A DNA stretch of 64,000 bases from UBA1952 sp965200035 (GTDB lineage Bacteria; Bacteroidota; Bacteroidia; Chitinophagales; Chitinophagaceae), in contig OZ241334.1 in the NCBI GenBank assembly GCA_965200035.1, positions 1,302,001 to 1,366,000 on the forward strand, written 5' to 3'. Position numbers and translations under genes: made by a program. Below the pieces are notes generated by a model that saw nothing but the letters and a program-made list of their open reading frames with translations, was not told the DNA's origin and made no database searches. Positions 1 to 7,858 of the stretch are shown piece by piece; the first letter of the stretch is position 1; each line of letters opens with the position of its first letter.

Positions 1-568
1 TATTGCCCGGATGCACATAGAGCAGCACGATCAGGAAGACGGTAACTCCCAACACATTCCGCCATCCGCCATACAGGTAATAGCGATACACATACCTCAT
101 CCATACCAGCACAACCAGCATCCCCAATCCGTACCCGCGGAGCTGCATGGTAAAGTTGTAAAACGGCAAGGTGGTGAGCAGCAGCGCCAGGTTGATGAGC
201 GCCAGCCGCAGGCCGCCTACTTCCAGGCTCAGCCGCCAAAGCACCCAGACGGTGGTACAGGTAATCAGCAGCAGAAAAAGACGCAGCCGTACCGGATGAT
301 AGACCAATGCCAGAAAATCCTGCTGATGGATCAGCTTCAGATACAGATTGCACAGGAGATTAAAGCCAATGTGATTATTTACGTCTTCATAATCCGTCAT
401 GGTAGTGCGGAAGGGCACGAGCTGATAATACCTGAGCGAGATCAGCTCATCATGCCAGAACCAGCGGAACAGATTGTTGTAATTGATACAGATACATGCG
501 GCCAGCGCAGCGGCCAGCAAAAGATAAGCCTGCTGCCGGTATTTTTGCTGAAGTGGTGCCGCATCCAT
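1..568 (-). CDS. Multi-pass membrane glycosyltransferase-like protein, 3' end outside the window
   Basis: The reverse strand is open from an ATG at 568 to the window edge, giving the first 189 residues. After a short cytoplasmic start there is a hydrophobic helix (about 14-30), then a loop with the pair WHDE, a hydrophilic stretch with a VNNH motif, and at least three further hydrophobic helices. An acidic pair in the first extracytoplasmic loop followed by a string of helices is the general look of GT-C/GT39 membrane glycosyltransferases, which move a sugar from a polyprenyl phosphate donor. That family call is inference from topology, since most of the protein is missing. It is transcribed away from htpG, and the 172-base gap between them shows no clear promoter element. 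Confidence 0.6.
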   Translation of the reverse strand, partial: MDAAPLQQKYRQQAYLLLAAALAACICINYNNLFRWFWHDELISLRYYQLVPFRTTMTDYEDVNNHIGFNLLCNLYLKLIHQQDFLALVYHPVRLRLFLLLITCTTVWVLWRLSLEVGGLRLALINLALLLTTLPFYNFTMQLRGYGLGMLVVLVWMRYVYRYYLYGGWRNVLGVTVFLIVLLYVHPGN

Positions 569-740
569 GAATATGAGGTGTTGGGGTGGGCGAAAGTAAA
601 AAATTAACGGCGTGTCTGCAGTGTTCTTCCGGTCAGCTGGCTTCACCACTACCCTATTTTTCTGACAATTTGTCTAAACAAGGCCTTATGGAATAAGAAT
701 TGTTGCTTCAAAAGAAACCGGAAACTCAACTTTAAATTAT

Positions 741-2630
741 ATGCAGGAACAAGGAACCATCTCGATACACACCGAGAATATCTTCCCGATCATTAAGAAA
801 TTTCTTTACTCAGACAATGAGATTTTCCTCCGCGAGCTGGTATCCAACGCGGTAGATGCCACGCAGAAGATCAAGCGCCTGTCTTCCCTGAACCAATACA
901 ATGGAGAATTGGGCAAGCTGCAGGTAGAGGTGAAACTGGACGAAGCTGCCAAAACCATCACCATCTCTGACAATGGACTCGGCATGACTGCCGAGGAAAT
1001 TAAGAAGTACATCAACCAGATCGCCTTTTCGGGCGCTACGGAGTTCATGGAAAAATTCAAGGAAGCCAAGGATGCTGCCGAGATCATCGGTCGCTTCGGC
1101 CTGGGCTTCTATTCTGCCTTTATGGTGGCCGATCAGGTAGAGATACAGACGCTTTCTTACCAGGATGGTGCTGAGCCTGCCCGCTGGATCTGCGATGGCA
1201 GCACGCAGTTTGAAATCACGGATGGCAATCGTACCGAAAGAGGCACAGATGTGATTCTGCACATAAATACTGAGTCAGAAGAATTTCTGGATGAGAACCG
1301 CCTGCAGCAGATTCTGGACAAGTATGCCAAGTTTCTGCCGGTGCCGATCAAATTTGGCACCAAGACTGAGCGCGAGCCGGATGGCGAGGATGAGGAAGGC
1401 AAGCCGAAGTTTAAAGAGGTAGCGGTAGATAATATCATCAACAACACCACGCCGATCTGGACCAAATCGCCTTCTGAGCTGAAGGATGAAGATTATCTGG
1501 ACTTTTACCGCGAGCTGTATCCGTTCTCCGAAGAGCCGCTTTTCTGGATTCACCTGAATGTGGATTATCCGTTCAACCTGACCGGTGTACTCTACTTCCC
1601 GAAGCTGAAGCAGGACTTTGAGCTGCAGCGCAATAAGATCAAGCTTTATTCCCGCCAGGTGTTCATTACTGATGAGGTAAAAGATATTGTACCGGAATTT
1701 CTGATGCTGCTGCATGGCGTGATCGACTCGCCGGATATTCCATTAAATGTGAGCCGTTCTTTCCTGCAGGCCGATAGCAATGTAAAGAAGATCAATAGCT
1801 ACATTACCAAGAAAGTGGCGGATAAACTGGGCGATCTGTTTAAGAATGACCGTAAGGGATACGAGGAGAAATGGAATGATATTGGCCTGTTTGTCAAATA
1901 CGGCGCGCTTTCCGAGCCTAAGTTCAATGAGAAGGCGAAGGATTTCGTATTGCTGAAGAATACGAAGAATGAATTGTTTACGCTCGAAGAATACAAGGAA
2001 AAAGTAGCACCGCTACAGACGGATAAGGATGGCAATATTGTCTATCTCTACACCATTGATCCGGCGAAGCAGGATGCCTACATCCAGAGCGCAGGAAAGC
2101 GGGACTATGATGTGCTGGTCATGGATTCACCCATCGATAACCATTATATCTCCCACCTGGAGCAGCAGCTCGAAAAGACCAGCCTGAAGCGTGTAGATGC
2201 CGATGTGGTGGACAAGCTGATCCAGAAAGACGACCAGTATGAGGTAGCGCTCTCCGAAGAGCAGAGCAAGCAGGTGAAAGAAATATTTGAGAAAGCCATC
2301 AACAAGCCTGCGATGGAAGTTTCCGTAGAAAGCCTGAATCCCGAAGAGCTGCCGGTAACCGTAACGATGGATGAATTTATGCGCCGCATGAAAGACATGG
2401 CACGCATGGGCGGCGGTGGCGGCATGAACTTCTACGGCTCACTGCCCGATCGCTATAAGGTAGCCATCAACGGCAACCACAAGCTCATCACTAAAATACT
2501 GGCAGAAAACAATGCAGAAGCGCAAGGCCGTCTGGCACGCCAGGCTTTCGATTTAGCGCTGCTGGCTCAAGGCATGCTCACCGGCTCAGACCTCACCGAG
2601 TTCGTGAACCGGAGCGTCTCTTTGATCTAA
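741..2630 (+). CDS. htpG: Molecular chaperone HtpG (Hsp90)
   Basis: 629 residues, the usual length for bacterial Hsp90. The N-terminal GHKL ATPase is complete: the helix with catalytic Glu32 and Mg-binding Asn36 (ELVSNAVDA), the DNGLGM loop near residue 80 and the glycine lid GRFGLGFYSAF near residue 117. The middle domain has the expected FPLNVSRS-like segment (PLNVSRSFLQ, about 336-345), and the C-terminal dimerisation part carries a glycine-rich MARMGGGGGMNF stretch. HtpG is a cytosolic ATP-driven dimeric chaperone that remodels client proteins, often heat-induced. The gene stands alone, with no recognisable heat-shock operator upstream, and ends at a long hairpin. Identification is firm. 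Confidence 0.97.
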   Translation: MQEQGTISIHTENIFPIIKKFLYSDNEIFLRELVSNAVDATQKIKRLSSLNQYNGELGKLQVEVKLDEAAKTITISDNGLGMTAEEIKKYINQIAFSGATEFMEKFKEAKDAAEIIGRFGLGFYSAFMVADQVEIQTLSYQDGAEPARWICDGSTQFEITDGNRTERGTDVILHINTESEEFLDENRLQQILDKYAKFLPVPIKFGTKTEREPDGEDEEGKPKFKEVAVDNIINNTTPIWTKSPSELKDEDYLDFYRELYPFSEEPLFWIHLNVDYPFNLTGVLYFPKLKQDFELQRNKIKLYSRQVFITDEVKDIVPEFLMLLHGVIDSPDIPLNVSRSFLQADSNVKKINSYITKKVADKLGDLFKNDRKGYEEKWNDIGLFVKYGALSEPKFNEKAKDFVLLKNTKNELFTLEEYKEKVAPLQTDKDGNIVYLYTIDPAKQDAYIQSAGKRDYDVLVMDSPIDNHYISHLEQQLEKTSLKRVDADVVDKLIQKDDQYEVALSEEQSKQVKEIFEKAINKPAMEVSVESLNPEELPVTVTMDEFMRRMKDMARMGGGGGMNFYGSLPDRYKVAINGNHKLITKILAENNAEAQGRLARQAFDLALLAQGMLTGSDLTEFVNRSVSLI

Positions 2631-2790
2631 TGCAAAAATGCAAAATTCAGAATGCAAAAAGCCATTTCGTTATGAAATGGCTTTTTGCATTCTGAATGTA
2701 TTAGCTACTTTAAATGTCGGATAACTAAAGTTGTAACAGTCAATAAAGCAGCAACAACATTTTTTGCATTCTAAATTTTGCATTTGAATT
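2631..2790. repeat. TGCATT/AATTC-rich intergenic repeat copies flanking a short spacer
   Basis: Copies at 2631-2660 and, in opposite orientation, at 2761-2790 consist of alternating TGCAAAAT/ATTTTGCA and AATTC/GAATT words. The same words recur at 10131-10160, 28079-28106, 28681-28705, 33727-33749, 41322-41342 and 45365-45395. The 2700-2760 spacer holds no gene that can be recognised. Confidence 0.55.
2645..2697. terminator. 24-bp perfect inverted repeat after htpG
   Basis: Bases 2645-2668 are the exact reverse complement of 2674-2697, separated by a 5-base loop (GTTAT). The stem contains GCAAAAAGCCATTTC. It lies 14 bases after the htpG stop and would act as a transcription terminator for htpG, although its U-run is inside the stem rather than after it. 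Its outer part is built from the TGCATT-type repeat found elsewhere in the window. Confidence 0.7.
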
Positions 2791-2995
2791 AAGCTCCCGC
2801 TCCATCGCCTGCGCTGCCGCCGCCGCTTCCTGAGCCGAAGTCCATCAGGCTTTCGTCGTCATTCAGGTCGCGCTTGGTTTCATTGTCATCATCATTGTCC
2901 AGATTCACTACGTTTTGCTGGTCTGGAGTGGCCTTTGGATTTTGCTCTGTCGGGTCAAGTGATGGTACTTGCCGGTCTTTTTCCTGTTCGTTCAT
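2789..2995 (-). CDS. Small acidic low-complexity protein
   Basis: A 68-residue reading frame begins with ATG at 2995. It has a charged, proline- and glutamine-bearing first half, an aspartate cluster (NLDNDDDNETKRD), and a glycine/serine/alanine tail (GSGSGGGSAGDGAGA). There is no signal peptide, transmembrane segment, cysteine or known motif, so a disordered cytoplasmic protein is the likely form. Similar tiny acidic proteins occur in Bacteroidota without known role. Base composition matches coding neighbours and the stop falls just outside the repeat. No function is proposed; expression is uncertain. Confidence 0.5.
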   Translation of the reverse strand: MNEQEKDRQVPSLDPTEQNPKATPDQQNVVNLDNDDDNETKRDLNDDESLMDFGSGSGGGSAGDGAGA

Positions 2996-3055
2996 AATGC
3001 CTGTTTTTAAGGTTCCGATTTATCCGTAAAAAATTTATACCATAAAAACGAACTG

Positions 3056-3063
3056 TACATTTG
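3056..3063 (+). promoter_or_regulatory. Candidate -7 element TACATTTG five bases before the start codon
   Basis: TACATTTG matches the Bacteroidota -7 consensus TAnnTTTG exactly and ends 5 bases before the ATG at 3069. No convincing TTTG lies about 19 bases further up. If used, transcription would begin at or within a few bases of the start codon. Confidence 0.4.
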
Positions 3064-3068
3064 CGCCC

Positions 3069-4115
3069 ATGCAGTTGCGCGAAAAACTCAACAAAATCAT
3101 TGGCAATGAGTACGGGCTGGTCTGGTGCTTCAGCATGGCCATGCTTTTTTGCATTACCTATAAGCTCTGGATTGCCTTCGATGTACATAAATCAGTAGAT
3201 CCGGTGGCGTACTGGGGACTGGCGAAGTTTGAGTTTCAGCAGGGGCTGGCGCGTAAGTACCGCATTATTCTGCCTTTCTTTATCGGCGCGCTGAACTGGC
3301 TGCTGGTATACCTCATTCATCTGTTTGCGCCCAACCGGGGCAATGGCGACTTCCCCATGTACCTCACTCACTATTGTGTGAACCTGGGCATAACGGCCGC
3401 TTACTGTACGCTGGTCTATTATTATTTAAGGAAGCTCGGCAAGCGCAGGATCGCCAGCCTGATGGGTCCCTGCATCATCATCGTTTCCAGCTGGACGGCT
3501 CCGCTTACGGCTGAGTTTATGGTGGATACTTTTTTCTGCTGTTTCCTGACCATGAGCCTGATCGCCATTGCTACTAAAAATACGCGGCTTGTTTTCTGGA
3601 TGCTGATGCTGGGCTTGTTTGTGAAAGAGAATTTCATGTTCATGATACCGGTGCTGTTTCTGTTCAGCCATGTGCCTAAGTGGAAATCGCTTATCTGGAT
3701 CGTCATCGCTGCTGCCGCCGTATTCAGCTTTCGCTTTATCTACGACCGGCTCACCGGCCATCCGCCTATGGAGAGCCTGCACAGCGATGCGGAAAATTTC
3801 ACGTACCTCATCACCAATAGCGTGCGCTTTACCGAGCGCTTCTGGCAGCAGGATATGCTGGCAACCGTGGGTATCTGGTGGGTCATCCCCATTGCTGCCG
3901 GGCTGCTGGTAAAAGGCTTTGGCAGGCAACTTGCACAGGACTGGAAAGGTTATATGTGGATGTGGTCACTGATGGTTTTGTTTCAAATGTTCCTGGCGGG
4001 CGATCTTTCGCGTTTTTTGTATCTGATATTGCCGGTTTACAGCGTATTCATTGCTTCTGCAGTGGATTATTATCTTAAAGTGCGCGCTTCATTTATAAAT
4101 GAGCCAATCATTTAA
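3069..4115 (+). CDS. Multi-pass membrane protein, first of a tandem paralog pair
   Basis: 348 residues with about nine hydrophobic segments. An acidic residue follows the first helix (VDPVAY), then RKYRIILPF, a positively charged loop with FVKENFMF, the segment SHVPKWK, and a C-terminal GDLSRFLYLILPVYS. These blocks line up one for one with the next gene (VDQVSY, RRYRFVIPM, FSKESFLF, SHMPKWK, GEFSRMMYMLMPVYA), so the two arose by duplication. The topology, with an Asp in the first external loop, recalls GT-C glycosyltransferases or lipid-linked sugar handling proteins, but no family motif confirms this and the function is unknown. The 17-base gap to the paralog indicates co-transcription. It is preceded by a TACATTTG element. 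Confidence 0.75.
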   Translation: MQLREKLNKIIGNEYGLVWCFSMAMLFCITYKLWIAFDVHKSVDPVAYWGLAKFEFQQGLARKYRIILPFFIGALNWLLVYLIHLFAPNRGNGDFPMYLTHYCVNLGITAAYCTLVYYYLRKLGKRRIASLMGPCIIIVSSWTAPLTAEFMVDTFFCCFLTMSLIAIATKNTRLVFWMLMLGLFVKENFMFMIPVLFLFSHVPKWKSLIWIVIAAAAVFSFRFIYDRLTGHPPMESLHSDAENFTYLITNSVRFTERFWQQDMLATVGIWWVIPIAAGLLVKGFGRQLAQDWKGYMWMWSLMVLFQMFLAGDLSRFLYLILPVYSVFIASAVDYYLKVRASFINEPII

Positions 4116-4132
4116 TCACCGGATAAAAAATC

Positions 4133-5152
4133 ATGAGCGTCCTCACTACTTCATCCACCGAAAACCGGATCATTTTCTGGCTCTGCTTTATCCTGATTGC
4201 AGGTATGGGCATGAGCACATTCTTTGATTATAATATGGCTACGGCGGTCGATCAGGTTTCTTATATGAAGATGGCGCATTTCGATTTTGATACGAGCCTG
4301 CACCGCCGCTACCGCTTTGTGATTCCTATGCTTGCTGCGGGCATTAATTTACTCATTCAGAAACCGGCGCAATTAATCAATCCGAATTGGCTGACGGGTG
4401 ATTTCACCATGAGGTTCAGCTTTTATCTGGTCAACCTCACGATTGCTTCTTTTTGGTGTGCGCTTATTTATCGCTATTGCCGTGCTTATAATATGGGCAG
4501 GGCCGGCGCTTTGGCGGGGCTGCTTGCCGTGGCTACCAGCCGCTGGACTTTGATGAATGTAGGCTCGCCGCATACGGATATTTTGTTTTGCCTGGCCGTG
4601 ATCTGTATGCTGTATGGCATTAAAACTCGCAGTAATCGCTACCTGATGCTGGCCATCATCATTGGTCCGTTTTCCAAAGAGTCGTTTCTGTTTGCCGCGC
4701 CGGTGCTGTTTTTCAGCCATATGCCAAAGTGGAAAACGGTACTGTATCTGCTGCTCGTAGGATTGGTGGTTTTTGCCACGCGCTACTTCATCGACCAAAC
4801 TACGAGCCGGCCTATGATAGACAGCATTGCACAGGATACCAATTTGCTGCGCTTTATTCCCGATCAGTTTACCCGGCTGAAGACCTTCAGCTATTGGCTG
4901 GAGCTTTATGCTACGTTCGGGCTTTGGTGGCTGCTGCCGTTGATGCAAAAGATAAAGCTGAAAAAGATGCCGGCAACGGGCGCTTACCTGCGCCAGCCTT
5001 ATGTAATTGTATTTCTGCTCACTTCTGCTTTTCAGATTATATTGAACGGTGAGTTTTCGCGAATGATGTACATGCTGATGCCGGTGTATGCGATCATTGC
5101 AGGTTATGCTACGGAGCACTTGAAAGAGCATTATTTTCCAAAGCAGGCATAA
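4133..5152 (+). CDS. Multi-pass membrane protein, second of the tandem pair
   Basis: 339 residues, again about nine membrane helices, paralogous to the preceding gene along its full length (see the paired blocks listed there). The external acidic motif is VDQVSY after helix 1, and SPHTDILFC in the middle carries another conserved His/Asp. The C-terminal helix is followed by a basic tail. An inner-membrane location and a role in envelope polysaccharide or glycolipid building are possible from topology alone. A GT39-like partial gene lies only a few kilobases away at the window edge, which fits an envelope-sugar neighbourhood, but this is inference. A hairpin follows the stop. Confidence 0.75.
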   Translation: MSVLTTSSTENRIIFWLCFILIAGMGMSTFFDYNMATAVDQVSYMKMAHFDFDTSLHRRYRFVIPMLAAGINLLIQKPAQLINPNWLTGDFTMRFSFYLVNLTIASFWCALIYRYCRAYNMGRAGALAGLLAVATSRWTLMNVGSPHTDILFCLAVICMLYGIKTRSNRYLMLAIIIGPFSKESFLFAAPVLFFSHMPKWKTVLYLLLVGLVVFATRYFIDQTTSRPMIDSIAQDTNLLRFIPDQFTRLKTFSYWLELYATFGLWWLLPLMQKIKLKKMPATGAYLRQPYVIVFLLTSAFQIILNGEFSRMMYMLMPVYAIIAGYATEHLKEHYFPKQA

Positions 5153-5200
5153 AGCAAATGCCTGCAACGCATGGAGCCGTTCATGATTTCAGGCAAATAA

Positions 5201-5223
5201 AAAGGCTCCATGTTGGAGCCTTT
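5201..5223. terminator. Bidirectional terminator between convergent genes
   Basis: A 10-bp perfect stem (AAAGGCTCCA with TGGAGCCTTT) around a TGT loop, with A-rich flank on the left and T-rich on the right, sits between the membrane protein stop and the superoxide dismutase stop. It can serve both strands. Confidence 0.8.
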
Positions 5224-5246
5224 CTGACAAAAAATTTTAATCAGGA

Positions 5247-5852
5247 TTATTTCCCGGCAGCAGCGAAGCGCTTGGCTACTTCATCCCAGTTGATCACATT
5301 CCAGATGGCAGCCAGATAGTCCGGGCGCTTGTTCTGATACTTAAGGTAATACGCGTGCTCCCATACATCAATACCGAGGATCGGCGTGCATTTGCATTCT
5401 GCCACATCCATCAGCGGATTGTCCTGGTTAGGGGTAGAGCATACCGCCAGCTTACTGTCTTTCACGCCCAGCCATGCCCAGCCAGAGCCGAAGCGGGTGG
5501 CGCCTGCATTGCTCATCTGCGCCTTCAGCTCATCCAGTGAACCGAATGCTTCACTGATCGCATCAGCCAGCTCGCCGGAAGGCTGTCCGCCGTTTGCGCC
5601 CAATACCTGCCAGAACAGAGAGTGGTTGAAATGGCCGCCGCCATTGTTGCGCACAGCAGCCGGATATTTGGAGATATTGGCCATCAGCTCTTCGAGCGAG
5701 AGATTTTCACCATCGGTGCCGGCCAGTGCTTTATTGAGGTTATCTACGTAAGCCTGATGGTGCTTATCGTGGTGTATCTGCATCGTCTGTGCGTCGATAT
5801 GCGGCTCGAGCGCGTCAAATGCGTAAGGGAGCGCAGGAAGTGTAAATGCCAT
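5247..5852 (-). CDS. sodA: Superoxide dismutase, Mn/Fe type
   Basis: 201 residues from the ATG at 5852, chosen because it starts directly on MAFTLPALPYAF, the normal family N-terminus; an upstream extension to 5891 would add 13 unrelated residues. All four metal ligands are visible: His in MQIHHDKHH, His in HFNHSLFW, and Asp and His in GIDVWEHAYYL. The Gln in NPNQDNPLM-type context (STPNQDNPLMD) is the arrangement typical of Mn-dependent or cambialistic enzymes. It converts superoxide to peroxide and oxygen in the cytoplasm (no signal peptide). It is monocistronic, convergent with the membrane protein pair. Metal preference cannot be settled from sequence alone. Confidence 0.95.
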   Translation of the reverse strand: MAFTLPALPYAFDALEPHIDAQTMQIHHDKHHQAYVDNLNKALAGTDGENLSLEELMANISKYPAAVRNNGGGHFNHSLFWQVLGANGGQPSGELADAISEAFGSLDELKAQMSNAGATRFGSGWAWLGVKDSKLAVCSTPNQDNPLMDVAECKCTPILGIDVWEHAYYLKYQNKRPDYLAAIWNVINWDEVAKRFAAAGK

Positions 5853-5875
5853 AGTGCTTTTGAATTTTTGTGACG

Positions 5876-5904
5876 TAAAAGTAGGTAACAAACCGTTGAC
5901 AAAA
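5876..5904 (-). promoter_or_regulatory. Weak candidate promoter for superoxide dismutase
   Basis: On the minus strand, TACTTTTA (5883-5876) lies 23 bases before the ATG, and a TTTG sits 16 bases upstream of it (5903-5900). Spacing is shorter than the 19 bases usual for Bacteroidota and the -7 box ends in A, so this is tentative. Confidence 0.3.
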
Positions 5905-5976
5905 CGGCGTAAAAACAGATAATGCCATTCAAAAAAATGATTTTTAGGGCGGCATTAAGTAATCGTCCCGGCACAT

Positions 5977-5984
5977 TAATTTTA
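5977..5984 (+). promoter_or_regulatory. Candidate -7 element TAATTTTA four bases before a start codon
   Basis: TAATTTTA (7 of 8 to TAnnTTTG) ends 4 bases before the ATG at 5989. The same octamer occurs at 36009-36016 ahead of the HipA-like gene. Confidence 0.3.
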
Positions 5985-5988
5985 GCAG

Positions 5989-6525
5989 ATGAGCTCCCAC
6001 AGATACCGGTACATTCTTATTGCCTGTGCCTCAGTTATTTTGCTGGGCTACATTTTCCATTTGTTTAAAATGCTGGCTGTACAGCCTTCGTGGGGATTGC
6101 AGCGCAGCGCTGATTTCATCAGTCTGGACGATTACCTGCCTATGAGCGCCGGCAAGATCGATCAGATAATGGCATTTACGCGTGAAGGCCACCGGATGAG
6201 CTCTTCTATCTGGCTTAAAGCAGCAGATTTTTTATTCCCGTTATTGCTGGCATGGGCTACTTACCGTTATGTACGTGGACGGGCGGGAAAGGCATTGCTG
6301 ATCGCGCTTTATCTGATAACAATTATCTGGGGCTTATTTGTGCTGCGGATAGAATGGATCTGGCTTACCCATACTTATGCGTACATGAAAAGTACACTGC
6401 CGGAAGTGTACGATGGGCTTATTATAAAGCAATGGATCATACAATCTGTTGTGCCCAAAGCGATATTGATCATCGTTTCGCTGACTGCGTTGACTGTTTT
6501 ATCCGGGCGAAAAATCAGACGCTGA
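5989..6525 (+). CDS. Four-helix membrane protein of unknown function
   Basis: 178 residues. A first hydrophobic helix (about 7-27) is followed by an external loop of some 45 residues rich in Ser/Asp, then three more helices (about 75-93, 101-121, 154-172) with a positively charged C-terminus (SGRKIRR). No signal peptidase site, cysteine motif or family signature was recognised. The charged and aromatic loop RIEWIWLTHTYAYMK lies between helices 3 and 4. The gene stands alone between divergent superoxide dismutase and a terminator shared with kbl. No function is proposed. Confidence 0.65.
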   Translation: MSSHRYRYILIACASVILLGYIFHLFKMLAVQPSWGLQRSADFISLDDYLPMSAGKIDQIMAFTREGHRMSSSIWLKAADFLFPLLLAWATYRYVRGRAGKALLIALYLITIIWGLFVLRIEWIWLTHTYAYMKSTLPEVYDGLIIKQWIIQSVVPKAILIIVSLTALTVLSGRKIRR

Positions 6526-6560
6526 GTCAGGACCAAACTTTTATCCTGGGATTAAAAGCA

Positions 6561-6591
6561 AAAAGCCCGGACCATCTCAGTCCGGGCTTTT
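6561..6591. terminator. Bidirectional terminator
   Basis: A 12-bp perfect stem (AAAAGCCCGGAC with GTCCGGGCTTTT) and a 7-base loop between the convergent membrane protein gene and kbl, with A- and T-rich edges for both directions. Confidence 0.88.
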
Positions 6592-6610
6592 CTAATAATT
6601 AAATAGGGTG

Positions 6611-7816
6611 TTACGCGCTGGTAGCTTCTTTCAGCACGCCAAGCTCCTTTCCTACTTTGGTAAATGCTTCAATGGCACGATCCAGATGATGGAGCTCATG
6701 CGCAGCGGATATCTGTACACGGATGCGGGCTTGTCCTTTTGGCACTACGGGGAAGAAGAAGCCGATCACGTAAATGCCTTCTTCCAGCATACGGGCTGCC
6801 ATTTTCTGCGCCATTACTGCATCATAAAGCATAAGCGGGGTAATCGGATGAATGCCCGGCTTGATGTCGAAACCGGCAGCAGTCATGCGCTCGCGGAAGT
6901 AAGCGGTATTGCTTTCCAGCTTATCGCGCAGCTCGGTTGTCTCGCTCAGCATATCCAGCACAGCGATGGACGCTCCTACTACCGAAGGCGCCACCGTATT
7001 GGAAAACAAATAAGGACGACTGCGCTGACGCAGCATGTCTACGATTTCCTTCTTGCCGCTGGTAAAACCGCCGGAAGCGCCGCCCAGCGCTTTTCCCAAC
7101 GTACCCGTAATGATATCTATACGGCCCATTACGCCACAAAGCTCGTGCACACCACGACCCGTCTTGCCCATGAAACCGGAAGAGTGGCTTTCGTCGATCA
7201 TTACAATGGCATCGTACTTATCGGCGAGGTCGCATATCTTATCCAGCTCGGCTACTGTACCATCCATTGAGAATACAGAATCGGTAACGATCATTCTGGT
7301 ACGTGCATCTTTGTGCGCAATCAATTGCTGCTCCAGCTCAGCCAGATCTTTGTTTTTGTAGCGCGCTCGCTTGGCTTTGCAAAGACGCACTCCATCTATG
7401 ATAGAGGCATGGTTCAGCTCATCGGAAATGATCACATCATCCTCACCCAGCAATGGCTCGAATACACCGCCATTCGCATCGAAACAGGCTACATACAGAA
7501 TGGTGTCTTCGGTGCCGAGAAAGGTAGCCAGCTTTTGCTCCAGCTCTTTGTGTATATCCTGCGTACCACAGATAAAGCGCACGGAGCTCATGCCATAGCC
7601 GCGATCGTCAATGGTTTTTTTAGCGGCCTCAAGCACCTGCGGATGCGATGACAGACCAAGGTAATTGTTGGCGCAGAAGTTAAGCACCTGTTTGCCATTT
7701 ACCGTTATTTCAGCGCCCTGCTCTGAGGCAATCACGCGCTCTTTTTTGAACAGGCCTGCTTCTTCGATTTCTTTCAGCTCACTCTGTAAACGGGTGTAAA
7801 ATGATTTGCTGGACAT
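6611..7816 (-). CDS. kbl: 2-amino-3-ketobutyrate CoA ligase (glycine C-acetyltransferase)
   Basis: 401 residues, the normal length. PLP-dependent alpha-oxoamine synthase that cleaves 2-amino-3-ketobutyrate with CoA to glycine and acetyl-CoA in threonine breakdown. The match to E. coli Kbl is close over the whole chain: NFCANNYLGL, SVRFICGTQD, CFDANGG, NHASIIDGVRLCKAKR, the PLP lysine in GTLGKALGGASGG and FPVVPKGQARIR. One local difference is DESHSSGF where E. coli has DDSHAVGF. Alpha-oxoamine synthases in Bacteroidota also make sphingolipid and sulfonolipid bases, but the Kbl-specific blocks argue against that here. Threonine dehydrogenase, its usual partner, is not in the window. It lies 42 bases after the S9 peptidase on the same strand. 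Confidence 0.93.
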   Translation of the reverse strand: MSSKSFYTRLQSELKEIEEAGLFKKERVIASEQGAEITVNGKQVLNFCANNYLGLSSHPQVLEAAKKTIDDRGYGMSSVRFICGTQDIHKELEQKLATFLGTEDTILYVACFDANGGVFEPLLGEDDVIISDELNHASIIDGVRLCKAKRARYKNKDLAELEQQLIAHKDARTRMIVTDSVFSMDGTVAELDKICDLADKYDAIVMIDESHSSGFMGKTGRGVHELCGVMGRIDIITGTLGKALGGASGGFTSGKKEIVDMLRQRSRPYLFSNTVAPSVVGASIAVLDMLSETTELRDKLESNTAYFRERMTAAGFDIKPGIHPITPLMLYDAVMAQKMAARMLEEGIYVIGFFFPVVPKGQARIRVQISAAHELHHLDRAIEAFTKVGKELGVLKEATSA

Positions 7817-7858
7817 TTTTATTGATTTATGATTGCTGATTTGTGATTTGCCTGATTC

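Noticed and set aside
11..607. Plus-strand reading frame of 198 codons rich in Gln and His
   Set aside because: The opposite strand codes for a clear hydrophobic membrane protein start over the same bases; the Gln/His-rich translation is its shadow.
4373..5167. Minus-strand frame of 264 codons opposite the second membrane paralog
   Set aside because: Gln/His-rich shadow of hydrophobic plus-strand coding sequence.
6611..7816. Cysteate or serine acyltransferase for sulfonolipid or sphingolipid synthesis
   Set aside because: Full-length similarity to E. coli Kbl in its specific blocks favours glycine C-acetyltransferase.
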